The notes beneath the pieces are model-generated. The model had not been told where the DNA came from. It searched no databases and worked only from the letters and a program-made list of their open reading frames with translations. Below are positions 33,962 to 42,422 of a stretch of 64,000 bases of DNA, piece after piece; positions within the stretch are counted from its first letter, which is position 1, and the number at the start of each line of letters is the position of its first letter. The position numbers and the translations under genes were made by a program. Source of the stretch: Methylophilaceae bacterium (GTDB taxonomy: Bacteria; Pseudomonadota; Gammaproteobacteria; Burkholderiales; Methylophilaceae); NCBI GenBank assembly GCA_028823485.1, contig JAPKBG010000002.1, positions 62,001-126,000 on the forward strand. The letters run 5' to 3'.

Positions 33962-36631
33962 CTAAATCGTCACTGGGTTTGGTTTGTTTGGATTAAGCTT
34001 GTATTTTTTCACTGCTTCAGCCAATTTAGCCGCTGGCACTTTACCTTCTTCACTTAATGCAGTTAATGCAGTTAGCACGATGTAGTTTCTATCGATTTCG
34101 AAGAAGTCACGTAGTGCTTCACGACTGTCTGAACGACCGTAACCATCAGTGCCTAGTGCAACAAATTTATTCGGCACAAAGCGTTGAATTTGCTCAGCGA
34201 AGCTTCTCATATAGTCAGTAGAAACAACGACTGGACCTTCAGTATCTTTCAAGCATTCTGCCACATAACTCACACGTTTCTTTTTGCCTGGATTCAATAA
34301 ATTCCAGCGTTCACAATCGATGCCTTCGCGACGTAGCTCTGTAAAGCTCGGTACGCTCCAAACATCAGCAGAGATACCCCAGTCTTTGGCCAGCATTTGA
34401 GCAGCAGCAATCACTTCACGCAAAATCACACCGCTACCCATCAGCTGTACTTTTTCACCTTTGGATTGAGATTTGCTAAAGCTGTACATGCCTTTAAGGA
34501 TGCCTTCTTCAGCGCCTTTAGGCATTTCTGGGTGGCTGTAGTTTTCATTCATCAAGGTGATGTAGTAATAAACATCCTCTTGATTTTGATTCATGCGTCG
34601 TAAGCCTTCTTGAATGATGACGGTCAATTCGTAAGAAAACGTAGGGTCGTATGAAACACAATTAGGAATCATCGCTGACATCAAGTGGCTATGACCATCT
34701 TCATGTTGCAAGCCTTCACCATTCAACGTTGTTCTACCAGCAGTAGCGCCGAGTAAGAAGCCACGAGCACGGCTATCGCCAGCTGCCCATGCAAAGTCAC
34801 CAATACGTTGGAAGCCAAACATTGAATAGTAGATGTAGAACGGAATCATTTGCGTACCAGTGACACTATATGACGTTGCAGCAGCCATCCAGCTAGAGAA
34901 TGCACCAGCCTCGTTAATCCCTTCTTCTAGAATCTGACCCGTCTTCATTTCTTTGTAATACATCATTTGCTCAGAATCTTGTGGCTCATACAATTGGCCG
35001 ATAGAAGAGTAGATGCCCAATTGACGGAACATACCTTCCATACCAAAAGTGCGTGCTTCATCTGGCACGATAGGCACGACATATTTGCCGACTTCTTTAT
35101 CGCGTAATAATGTAGAAAGGATACGCACGAATGCCATCGTGGTTGAAATCTCACGATCACCTGTTGCTTTCATGGTGCTTTCGAAAGCAGCTAGTTTCGG
35201 TACCGTTAATTCGTTACCTTTTCTTCTACGTGCTGGCACATGACCACCCATGGCAGCGTTACGCTTAGCCATGTATTTCATTTCTGGGCTGTCTGCGTCT
35301 GGCTTGTAGTAAGAAAGGTTTTCTACTTGCTCATCTGTTAATGGTAAGTCAAAGCGATCACGGAATTTTTTCAGCGATTCTATATCCATACTCTTCTGTT
35401 GGTGAGTCGTATTTTGACCTTCACCAGCATCGCCCATGCCGTAACCTTTAACGGTTTTAGCTAAAATAACCGTTGGCTGACCTTTGTGGTTCACCGCAGA
35501 GTTGTACGCTGCATAAACTTTGTGAGGATCATGGCCGCCACGATTTAAACGCCAGATGTCATCATCAGACATCGCTGCGACCATTTCTTTTAGCTCTGGG
35601 TATTTACCAAAGAAGTGCTCACGTGTGTACGCGCCACCTTTTTGTTTAAAGTTCTGATACTCGCCGTCCACACACTCAAGCATGCGTTTTTTTAGCAAGC
35701 CTTCTTTGTCCATGGCTAGCAATGGATCCCAATAAGAACCCCAAACCACTTTCAATGCATTCCAACCAGCACCGCGGAAATTTGATTCTAGTTCTTGGAT
35801 GATTTTACCGTTACCACGCACAGGGCCATCAAGGCGCTGTAAGTTACAGTTAATCACGAAAATAAGGTTATCTAAGTTTTCACGAGCCGCTAATGAAATC
35901 GCGCCTTGTGACTCAGGCTCATCCATCTCGCCATCACCACAGAATACCCAAACTTTGCGATCGCTAGTATCAACAATGCCGCGGTCGTGTAGGTATTTCA
36001 AGAACCGTGCTTGGTAAATACCAGCTAAAGGGCCAATACCCATTGACACCGTTGGGAATTGCCAGAAATCAGGCATTAACCATGGGTGAGGGTAGCTCGA
36101 CAAGCCGTTACCGCCCGTTTCTTGACGGAAGTTATCCATTTGTTCTTCGGTAAAGCGGCCTTCCAAGAAAGCACGTGCGTAAACGCCCGGTGAAGAGTGA
36201 CCTTGGAAGTAAATGCAATCGCCGCCAAAGTCTTCATTCGCTGCGCGGAAAAAGTGATTGAAGCCAACATCATATAAAGTTGCCGCTGATTGGAAGCTTG
36301 CAATATGACCACCAACACCTGGTGATTTTTCGTTAGCACGTAGCACCGTCATAATCGCATTCCAGCGAATGAGTGCACGAATACGGCGTTCCATACCAGA
36401 GTCGCCTGGCATCTTCGCTTGTAAATGAGTAGGGATGGTGTTTACGTAAGCGGTGGTAGCGTTATAAGGCAAACTAGTGCCTGAACGTCGCGCTTGATCA
36501 ATCATCGACTCTAACAAGAAGTGGGCGCGCTCTGGGCCTTCGTTCTCAATAACAGAGGATAGAGCGTCTAGCCATTCTTGGGTTTCTTGTGGGTCTGTTT
36601 CAGTCAAGCCCGTTTGTGAGTTTGTTGCCAT
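33962..36631 (-). CDS. aceE: Pyruvate dehydrogenase E1, homodimeric type
   Basis: The thiamine-diphosphate-dependent E1 component, 889 residues, decarboxylating pyruvate and acetylating lipoamide on E2. The TPP-magnesium motif is WVFCGDGEMDEPES through NLIFVINCNLQRLDG. The N-terminal TEWLDAL-type start (TQEWLDALSSVIENEG) and catalytic-loop region YTREHFFGKYPELKEMV are those of the single-chain AceE family. It is the first gene of aceE-aceF-lpdA, which links glycolysis-level pyruvate to acetyl-CoA. In organisms with an incomplete TCA cycle this mainly serves biosynthesis; that is inference here. Confidence 0.97.
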   Translation of the reverse strand: MATNSQTGLTETDPQETQEWLDALSSVIENEGPERAHFLLESMIDQARRSGTSLPYNATTAYVNTIPTHLQAKMPGDSGMERRIRALIRWNAIMTVLRANEKSPGVGGHIASFQSAATLYDVGFNHFFRAANEDFGGDCIYFQGHSSPGVYARAFLEGRFTEEQMDNFRQETGGNGLSSYPHPWLMPDFWQFPTVSMGIGPLAGIYQARFLKYLHDRGIVDTSDRKVWVFCGDGEMDEPESQGAISLAARENLDNLIFVINCNLQRLDGPVRGNGKIIQELESNFRGAGWNALKVVWGSYWDPLLAMDKEGLLKKRMLECVDGEYQNFKQKGGAYTREHFFGKYPELKEMVAAMSDDDIWRLNRGGHDPHKVYAAYNSAVNHKGQPTVILAKTVKGYGMGDAGEGQNTTHQQKSMDIESLKKFRDRFDLPLTDEQVENLSYYKPDADSPEMKYMAKRNAAMGGHVPARRRKGNELTVPKLAAFESTMKATGDREISTTMAFVRILSTLLRDKEVGKYVVPIVPDEARTFGMEGMFRQLGIYSSIGQLYEPQDSEQMMYYKEMKTGQILEEGINEAGAFSSWMAAATSYSVTGTQMIPFYIYYSMFGFQRIGDFAWAAGDSRARGFLLGATAGRTTLNGEGLQHEDGHSHLMSAMIPNCVSYDPTFSYELTVIIQEGLRRMNQNQEDVYYYITLMNENYSHPEMPKGAEEGILKGMYSFSKSQSKGEKVQLMGSGVILREVIAAAQMLAKDWGISADVWSVPSFTELRREGIDCERWNLLNPGKKKRVSYVAECLKDTEGPVVVSTDYMRSFAEQIQRFVPNKFVALGTDGYGRSDSREALRDFFEIDRNYIVLTALTALSEEGKVPAAKLAEAVKKYKLNPNKPNPVTI

Positions 36632-36936
36632 GCTTTGAGGTTTCTCCGTGTTGCAGTAGTGCGCTTATAATCTTTTTGAGATGCAGCACGACTAAACGTG
36701 AATAGAGTTGAACGTGTAAATATAACAGTTTCGCTTTATTCAGCTTTTTGGTCAAGTTAAAACATGGTCAGGTATGCGTTAGAAACTACACCGGAAGAAG
36801 TGGGTTGATGAGGATTGTGTTGGCTTTTTGTTTTTATTGGTAGCTAAGTTGCCTTAAAATCAGTTAACTTTCCGCTAAGTGATGTTAATAACGTTAATTG
36901 ATACTATTTTAATGTGGACTTTCTTCGGGAGGTGTC
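36632..36936. other. Intergenic region upstream of aceE, no gene
   Basis: This 305-bp stretch has no credible reading frame. It should hold the minus-strand aceE promoter near 36640-36760 and the end of the TauE transcript on the left side of the next locus. A short AT-rich symmetric element TTAATAACGTTAA lies near 36885-36898; I can assign no factor to it. Confidence 0.5.
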
Positions 36937-37694
36937 TTAGCTTGCTATGCTGATTGCTAGGTGGGTGGCTGCAACGAGGCAGAGTAGCGAAAATACTTTT
37001 TCGCTACTCTGTTTTGGTATCTTGCTTGTTAGCATTTCAGTTGTAACTAACATGGCTAACGCTGTTCCTGAGGCAGAAGGGATGGCGATATGCCAATCCA
37101 TCGTATTAGCGTGTATATGGCTGCTGATAGTGCTTGCGCTGATTAAGGCAATCGTTGCGAGTGTTGTAGTAACTACCGTTGCTGGATTGAAGTTGCTGAC
37201 TTTGTTTAAGCTGGGCACGATGACGAAGCCGCCACCAACTCCTAGTAATCCAGATAAAAACCCTGCGATAGCGCCTATACTGATGAGTCGTTTGGTGCAA
37301 GAGGCTGTCCAGAATAATTGAGAAGTGGCAGGGTTAACCATGCAAGCGGGTGGAGATGAATGACTATTGTCTATACTGTGCTGTCGTGCCTGATGCCAAC
37401 TAAGTATGCCAACAAAAAGTAAAATGCCTACAAGGCCGATGCTTAATAATTGGTTTGGGGTGTTTTGCGCTAACTTAACGCCTAATGGTGCGAGTAGCAT
37501 GCCAATGGCCGCAATTAATATGGTGGATTTATAGCGTACAGTTGCCTTGTAATGCACCGATGCTAGAGGCTGTAAAAACGGCGATCAGGGCAATCGGCGC
37601 GGCTTGATACACACTGAGGTCAAAGGCAAAAACAAGGAGGGGGATGGATAATGTGGCGCCACCTGCAAGCGCTAATGATTTCTATTTCTAGCAT
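36937..37694 (-). pseudogene. TauE/SafE sulfite-exporter family gene, frameshifted
   Basis: The longest frame (36937-37557) gives 206 residues with membrane helices and the TauE/SafE half-repeat GFLSGLLGVGGGFVIVPSL. Upstream, another frame encodes the missing N-terminal half (LALAGGATLSIPLLVFAFD, then IALIAVFTASSIGAL) and meets a stop shortly after. A third frame supplies an MLEIEII start at 37694. At least two frameshifts, near 37550 and 37675, are therefore needed to join them, and part of the first glycine-rich motif seems deleted. In BigR-type loci this family exports sulfite or related sulfur anions. In this form it is very unlikely to work. Confidence 0.75.
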
Positions 37695-37706
37695 GTGGTT
37701 CTTTTG

Positions 37707-38159
37707 TTATTTAGCCGTTAATTTTCGGCACAGTTTCGTTATTAAGCATTTGTTTCTAAAAAAATAACTTAGCTTACTCATTAGCCAGTTTTGTTTGTTA
37801 GTGCTTGTGTTCGGATTGATGGCCTGTTGAGCTGATCTATGCAGGCTCGTTGCACGCATGCCAGACTTGCAGAAGCCTAGTATAGGCGTTGGCGCCCCTG
37901 CGACAAAATTAGCACAAGCTTCAATATCGGTTGGTTGGATGTTGTTGGGTACAACAGGAATATGCACGTAATGTAAGCCTGCTTTTTCTGCCGCTAATTG
38001 AATGCTGCTGCTTGAAGGCTGGTCGCTACCGCCTTCGTTATCTGGGCGTGCATTAATCACGGTTTTAAACCCTAATGCCGCGATTTCTACCATATCTTCA
38101 GGGCTGATTTGTTGTGTGCTACTGAATGCTTCGGAATGTTTGGTTATGGTCAAAGACAT
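37707..38159 (-). CDS. TIGR01244/DUF442 phosphatase-like protein (sulfur locus)
   Basis: A 150-residue protein with the dual-specificity-phosphatase-like domain found in Blh-type proteins of BigR operons. The conserved ISPEDMVEIAALGFKTVINA start, RPDNEGGSDQPSS and the Cys-Arg loop GFCKSGMRATSL are present. Related domains are linked to sulfide oxidation, with rhodanese- or phosphatase-like chemistry suggested. After the active loop the tail departs from family pattern and is basic (YFFRNKCLITKLCRKL), so the C-terminus may be altered. The ATG at 38159 has a GGAAATAAC lead. It lies just downstream of the ArsR regulator gene, overlapping only if an earlier start is used. Confidence 0.75.
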   Translation of the reverse strand: MSLTITKHSEAFSSTQQISPEDMVEIAALGFKTVINARPDNEGGSDQPSSSSIQLAAEKAGLHYVHIPVVPNNIQPTDIEACANFVAGAPTPILGFCKSGMRATSLHRSAQQAINPNTSTNKQNWLMSKLSYFFRNKCLITKLCRKLTAK

Positions 38160-38170
38160 GTTATTTCCTT

Positions 38171-38485
38171 CTATTGGTTGAGTTTGCAAAGTTGTTCAGC
38201 CAGTACATTGATAATGGCGAGCGCGGCTTTGCTCGAGACGCTGTAGTAAATATTTTTACCTTTGCGTCTGGTTTCTACGACTTTTTTTTCGCGTAATACG
38301 GTTAATTGTTGCGAGAGTGTTGGTTGTTGAATGCCTGTCAGAACAGCTAACTCACCAACAGATTTTTCGCCTTGAGATAACTGGCAGAGCAACAATAGCC
38401 TGTCGGGGTTGGCCAGCACCTTCATCAAAGCAGTGGCTAAATCTGCGGACTCACGAAGCACTTCAATATTGTTTGGTTTTGTCAT
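38171..38485 (-). CDS. ArsR family repressor, BigR/SqrR-like persulfide sensor
   Basis: A 104-residue winged-helix repressor. DNA-binding helices are KSVGELAVLTGIQQPTLSQQ and LTVLREKKVVETRRKGKNIYY. Two cysteines stand where BigR and SqrR have their sulfide-sensing pair: one in the early helix LLLLCQLS and one in the last helix AEQLCKLNQ. In those proteins, persulfides link the cysteines and release DNA. The ArsR arsenic motif (ELCVCDL) is absent. The ATG at 38485 is preferred to a GTG nine bases upstream. It is divergent from the persulfide dioxygenase-like gene across a perfect inverted repeat, and upstream of the TauE family pseudogene. Confidence 0.86.
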   Translation of the reverse strand: MTKPNNIEVLRESADLATALMKVLANPDRLLLLCQLSQGEKSVGELAVLTGIQQPTLSQQLTVLREKKVVETRRKGKNIYYSVSSKAALAIINVLAEQLCKLNQ

Positions 38486-38500
38486 CAGCGGCACAAATAG

Positions 38501-38531
38501 ATAATGTATATTATGTAATAATATACATTAT
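38501..38531. promoter_or_regulatory. Perfect 13-bp inverted repeat, likely BigR-type operator
   Basis: ATAATGTATATTA (38501-38513) and its exact reverse complement (38519-38531) flank TGTAA. It is centred between the divergent ArsR regulator and the persulfide dioxygenase-like gene, so one dimer could shut both promoters. AT-rich dyads of this kind are known BigR sites; binding here is inferred. Confidence 0.75.
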
Positions 38532-38579
38532 TATATAATATAATTATACCAATATTTTAATGAGCAGCGGGAGATGACC

Positions 38580-39275
38580 ATGTTTAAGCAGTTATATGAT
38601 GAAATTTCTTCCACTTTAACGTATGTGTTAATTGATGATGAGAGTAGGCAAGCGGTCATTATTGACCCTGTTGATCATCACCTCGATGATTACATTGTAT
38701 TAAGTGAGCAGCTGAATATTCAATTAAAATATGCTCTAGAAACACATTTGCATGCAGACCATATTACTGCGGGTGGGCAATTGAGAAAAGTATTGGGCGT
38801 ACAAACGGCTGTTAGTGAGCAATGTTGGACTGATAGTGCTGACTGGCAACTAAATGATGGTGATGAGATCACATTTGGGCAAGAGGGTATAAAGGTGATT
38901 GCAACGCATGGGCATACCTCAGGCAGTTTGTCGTATTTATGGCAAGATAAATTATTTACAGGCTACGCCTTGTTAATCAACGGTTGCGGTCGAACCGATT
39001 TTCAAGGTGGTGATGCAGGTGTTTTGTTTGACAGTATTACACAGCGTATTTTTACATTGCCTAGTGAAACATTGATTTACCCAGGACATGACTACCAAGG
39101 ACGGCGGGTGAGTAACGTTGCACAAGAGAAGTTGATTAATTCAAGGTTAGCCAAACAATCACGCGAGGGTTTTATAGCGACGATGGCAGCGTTGAATTTA
39201 CCTAACCCAAAAATGATTGATGTGGCTGTACCAGCGAATCGTAAATGTGGAGTTGATGAGACAACGGCTTTGTAG
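38580..39275 (+). CDS. ETHE1-like persulfide dioxygenase, metal-ligand Asp replaced by Tyr
   Basis: A 231-residue metallo-beta-lactamase-fold protein of the ETHE1 group, which oxidises glutathione persulfide to sulfite. The first metal motif THLHADHITAGG, the second His in GHTSGS, and the later PGHDYQGR are present. The third iron ligand, an Asp in FTGDALLI-type motifs (Asp154 of human ETHE1), is Tyr here: FTGYALLINGCGRTDFQGG. A single G-to-T change from GAC to TAC explains it. Loss of this ligand should abolish or greatly lower iron binding. The ATG at 38580 is chosen because GGGAG stands 6 nt before it; another ATG at 38574 directly abuts that RBS. Confidence 0.85.
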   Translation: MFKQLYDEISSTLTYVLIDDESRQAVIIDPVDHHLDDYIVLSEQLNIQLKYALETHLHADHITAGGQLRKVLGVQTAVSEQCWTDSADWQLNDGDEITFGQEGIKVIATHGHTSGSLSYLWQDKLFTGYALLINGCGRTDFQGGDAGVLFDSITQRIFTLPSETLIYPGHDYQGRRVSNVAQEKLINSRLAKQSREGFIATMAALNLPNPKMIDVAVPANRKCGVDETTAL

Positions 39276-39384
39276 GGTTAATGTCGCGTTATAGATTTTA
39301 GCGTTACAATTGTTTCAAGGCCAAAAACAAACGTATTTAAATGCGTAAAAAAATTGATAAAGCCTAATATTGAGGAGGTCAGAG

Positions 39385-40053
39385 ATGCAAACGAAAGTAA
39401 AAGACTTGGATTGGCTAAGTGCCTTTCCTGATTTGGCTGGGCTAGAAAGTACTGCTAAGGCATTGCTCTTAAATAACGCACGGATTGTCGAAGCGTCAGT
39501 TGGTACGGTTGGCTATCGAGAGGGCGGCCCTTGTGGCGCTTACGTCATGCGCCTAGCAGGACAGTCGCGCGTATTTAAAATGTCAGCCAGTGGCCGTGAG
39601 ATTTTACTCTACCGCGTGAATGCAGGTGAAACCTGTGTGATTACCACGACTTGTTTATTGGGCAATAGTGAATATCCAGCCTCTACGGTGGTAGAGGAGG
39701 CAATTAAAGATGTGATTGTTCCTTTTGCTGCGTTTAATCAACTGATGATTGATTCGAAAGTGTTCCGTACTTTTGTGATGACGAATTACGGAGTATTAAT
39801 TAGTGATTTAATTGTATTGTTAGATGAAGTCGCCTTTCATAGCATTGATGCCAGATTAGCGAAATTATTATTAGAGGCTGGTTCTGATAGTGTGCAACGG
39901 ACGCATCAACAAATTGCTGATGAATTGGGGACAGCACGCGAAGTGATAAGCCGACAAGTGAAGCGTTTTGAACAAAAAAAGTGGGTTGCTCTGGGTCGCG
40001 GTCAAGTGGACATACTGGACCGCGCCGCTTTAACGCAATTGGCTAAAAGCTAG
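39385..40053 (+). CDS. Crp/Fnr family transcriptional regulator
   Basis: A 222-residue regulator with an N-terminal cyclic-nucleotide-binding-like barrel (about 20-135) and a C-terminal helix-turn-helix (about 145-222, QRTHQQIADELGTAREVISR then QVKRFEQKKWVAL). It lacks the four-cysteine N-terminal cluster of Fnr; cysteines occur at GPCGAY and ETCVITTTC. A GAGGAGG ribosome-binding site precedes the ATG at 39385. It lies 109 nt after the persulfide dioxygenase-like gene on the same strand, and similar regulators accompany sulfide-oxidation genes elsewhere, so a redox or sulfur signal is plausible. Confidence 0.88.
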   Translation: MQTKVKDLDWLSAFPDLAGLESTAKALLLNNARIVEASVGTVGYREGGPCGAYVMRLAGQSRVFKMSASGREILLYRVNAGETCVITTTCLLGNSEYPASTVVEEAIKDVIVPFAAFNQLMIDSKVFRTFVMTNYGVLISDLIVLLDEVAFHSIDARLAKLLLEAGSDSVQRTHQQIADELGTAREVISRQVKRFEQKKWVALGRGQVDILDRAALTQLAKS

Positions 40054-40096
40054 CAACTGATATTTGCTTGGATTGCTTTTAGTTACATTGTTTTAG

Positions 40097-41143
40097 TTAC
40101 ATCGTACAGCCAGGCCCTTTTGGGCCTGTGCCATTGACAGCTTCAGCTTGTTCAGCACTAATAACGCAGTTGTTGCATTGGCCTTTTACGCCGCTAAAGC
40201 CTTTGGCTGAACTTAAGCCTTTTGCCTCTTTAAAGTTGGCATTGTCCACATCGGCATCAGTTAAATCAGAACCTGTTAAATCTGCACCAGTTAAGTCAGC
40301 AGAAACCAAATCTGCACGGTATAAATTCGTATTTCGTAAGTTTGCACCACGTAGATTACCAAAGGTAAATGCCGCTATATTTAAATCAGCACCTTCAAAA
40401 TTCGCACCTTCAAAATTACCGCCAACCGAATCAAACTTCATTTGACCCATCGGCTGGTTGCCAACATCTAAACCAAAGCGACCATTACGTGCATCAATGC
40501 CACTCATATCAACTTTGCCTAAAGTGCCAATCACACGGGCGTTAACCATTTTTGCGCCCTTAAAAATCGTTTTGTCAAAAATTGGTTGAAAGATAATTGC
40601 ATTCGTTAGGTCGGCATTGCTAAAGTTAGCATTTTCAATCCGCGCGAGGTTCAAGTAAGCACTACGCAGATTCGCGCCAATCAATTTTGCACCTTTCAGC
40701 TCGGCACCAAAGAAACTTACGTTTTGCATATTACAATGGCTTAAATCCATGCCATTAAAAATCAAATAACCCGCATCGCGGTTGCTTAAATCACAAGCCT
40801 TACTATTGATTTGCGCTAGTGCATCTTTTTGGCTAATTTTGGTGCGGGCCACTTCTGATGTATTTTCATAAAACTTCTTCGCCTTGCTGATCATCTCATC
40901 TTGCTCAAATAAGAACGCATCTTTAGATGAGTTCAATGCAAAGCAATACTTTTGTCCTTTATACACTTCGTTAATAGAACAATCGGTTTTCTTATATACG
41001 CCTTTGGATAGCGCATAAGTACAGTAGTTATCAAAAGCGCCACGCGTTAATTTTACAGACTTTACGCTTCCAGTCTCGGCAGTATAAGAAGTCATGCTAA
41101 ATAACAACACAACGATTGTCGCTAGAATCTTAAAAGTATGCAT
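40097..41143 (-). CDS. Secreted pentapeptide-repeat protein
   Basis: A 348-residue exported protein with a signal peptide (about 1-21, ending TSYTA). From about residue 130 to 310 it has runs of A(D/N)LxG-type pentapeptides, for example ANLRSAYLNLARIENANF and ADLTGADLTGSDLTDADV, which fold as a right-handed quadrilateral beta helix. The N-terminal third is non-repetitive with several cysteines. The end carries CNNC and a final Cys-Thr-Met. It is likely periplasmic or surface-located. Function is unknown; the helix is a protein-interaction scaffold in other families. It is divergent from the glycine-zipper gene. Confidence 0.85.
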   Translation of the reverse strand: MHTFKILATIVVLLFSMTSYTAETGSVKSVKLTRGAFDNYCTYALSKGVYKKTDCSINEVYKGQKYCFALNSSKDAFLFEQDEMISKAKKFYENTSEVARTKISQKDALAQINSKACDLSNRDAGYLIFNGMDLSHCNMQNVSFFGAELKGAKLIGANLRSAYLNLARIENANFSNADLTNAIIFQPIFDKTIFKGAKMVNARVIGTLGKVDMSGIDARNGRFGLDVGNQPMGQMKFDSVGGNFEGANFEGADLNIAAFTFGNLRGANLRNTNLYRADLVSADLTGADLTGSDLTDADVDNANFKEAKGLSSAKGFSGVKGQCNNCVISAEQAEAVNGTGPKGPGCTM

Positions 41144-41242
41144 GCTAGTTCTCCAGTCAGTCCTATTGATGAAACTTATAACTAAGTATAGGCTTAAAAG
41201 GGCGGAATACTATAACCATAGTCACAAAGAGGATTGACTGAA

Positions 41243-41263
41243 ATGATTGTTAATGACAATCAT
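41243..41263. promoter_or_regulatory. Fur-like inverted repeat between divergent genes
   Basis: Arms ATGATTGT and ACAATCAT flank TAATG in the space between the pentapeptide gene and the glycine-zipper gene. AT-rich NAT-type dyads like this resemble Fur boxes, but the match to the consensus is only partial and neither neighbour is a typical iron gene. Confidence 0.3.
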
Positions 41264-41367
41264 GAATCTAGCTTAATTCATGCAATGCAAGTCAGCTGAC
41301 GATTAGTTCGAGCGTTAAACCTGTACCTGCAAATGATTAGCAGAAAGAGTCTAAAAAGGAGAAGTAA

Positions 41368-41984
41368 ATGTTTAGTAAAAAATCAAGTCAAACGCTATTA
41401 GTTGGTTTAGTGTTCGCAGGTGTTTCAATGGCTGCTTCGGCAGGACATGACGCCAATGAAGACCGCGGGCGCGTGATTTCAGTAACACCACAAGTAGAGC
41501 GTGTCAATGTCCCTGTGCAAGAGTGCCGCACTGAATATGTACGCGAGAGCTATTATGAAAATAATCAGCGCTCAAGTGGTGGTGGTATTATCGGCGCGAT
41601 TGCTGGCGGTGTGATTGGTAGTCGTTTCGGCGGCGGCAATGGTCGCTTAATCGCAACCGCGTTTGGTACTGGCTTAGGTGCGGTCATTGGTGATAGGCAT
41701 AGCAATACAACAATAAACTACGGCAAAGGATAGAGACACGGCCTGTCGAACGATGTGTTAGTGTTGACCGTTGGGAAACGGCCGATCGTGGCTACTTGGT
41801 TGACTACGAATACAATGGCCGTCGTTACACCACAAAAACGCTAGACCGTCCGGGTAAATTCATCACGGTTGATGTGTCAGTACAGCCTCGTGGTTACATC
41901 GATGATATTGATTATCAATATAACAATCGCGGTAAAAAACATTACCGTAAACATGAGAGTGGGTCATATCGCCGCCACTTATAA
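41368..41984 (+). pseudogene. Glycine-zipper 2TM surface protein, one frameshift
   Basis: The first frame (41368-41733) gives a signal peptide (to about residue 25, AASAG), VERVNVPVQECRTEYVRES and the glycine zipper GGGIIGAIAGGVIGSRFGGG followed by GTGLGAVIGD. It stops at 41731-41733. The continuation of this known family, RPVERCVSVDRWE and DYEYNGRRYTTKTLDRPGKF, lies at once downstream in another frame and runs to 41984. One inserted or missing base near 41725-41740 would restore a 205-residue outer-membrane-associated protein. Either a true recent mutation or a sequencing error is possible. The good AAAAAGGAG RBS is intact. Confidence 0.8.
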
Positions 41985-42001
41985 TTAGTTAATGTTGTAT
42001 T

Positions 42002-42030
42002 TAAAAAAGCCTCTTTTAGCGGCTTTTTTA
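42002..42030 (+). terminator. Rho-independent terminator after the glycine-zipper gene
   Basis: Ten-base perfect arms TAAAAAAGCC and GGCTTTTTTA with a 9-nt loop; the T-run gives a normal terminator, and the A-run makes it usable in both directions. Confidence 0.82.
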
Positions 42031-42173
42031 TCTTGTACGATAAATGTAAGTTGGTTGTGTGTATATTTAGCGAAGCAGTTTTTCGTCAACCCACTCAATT
42101 GTGTTGGTTTCTATGTTTATATGTAACAAAATTAGGTTGCCTGGAGGCTTTGTGGTTGAGGTGTCCCGGTGTC

Positions 42174-42335
42174 TTATAAAGACCTTGTTCCTGAATGGAA
42201 GTCATTAAGAAAATCTAAAAATACATCAATAATCAAAGAATAAGCTTCTGTTTCGCGCGCCTTAAGAATTAATAGTTTAAAGCGGCTGCCAGCATATGCT
42301 TCTTCACTATGAAATGTGAAGTTAAGATTAATCAT
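42174..42335 (-). CDS. Uncertain short ORF upstream of the RpfE-like gene
   Basis: The only notable frame between the terminator and the RpfE-like gene. It reads MINLNFTFHSEEAYAGSRFK and then a hydrophobic helix SLIIDVFLDFLND. The frame stays open upstream to 42443, overlapping the next gene. I do not recognise it, no ribosome-binding site is clear, and it may be a fragment or chance. The remaining sequence from 42040 to 42422 shows no other gene. Confidence 0.25.
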   Translation of the reverse strand: MINLNFTFHSEEAYAGSRFKLLILKARETEAYSLIIDVFLDFLNDFHSGTRSL

Positions 42336-42422
42336 ATGGGGCGCTAATAATGAAGTCAATAGTACTGTTGGTATCAATACCTGATCTATAATCCCAGTCT
42401 GTGTAATTAATAGGAAACACCA

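Noticed and set aside
36947-37321. Plus-strand 124-codon ORF opposite the TauE/SafE pseudogene
   Set aside because: It mirrors the membrane-helix codons on the minus strand, where the family motif GVGGGFVIVPSL is found.
41243-41263. Firm call of a Fur box
   Set aside because: The dyad is clear but matches the Fur consensus only partly, and no iron-related gene adjoins it; kept as a low-confidence site.
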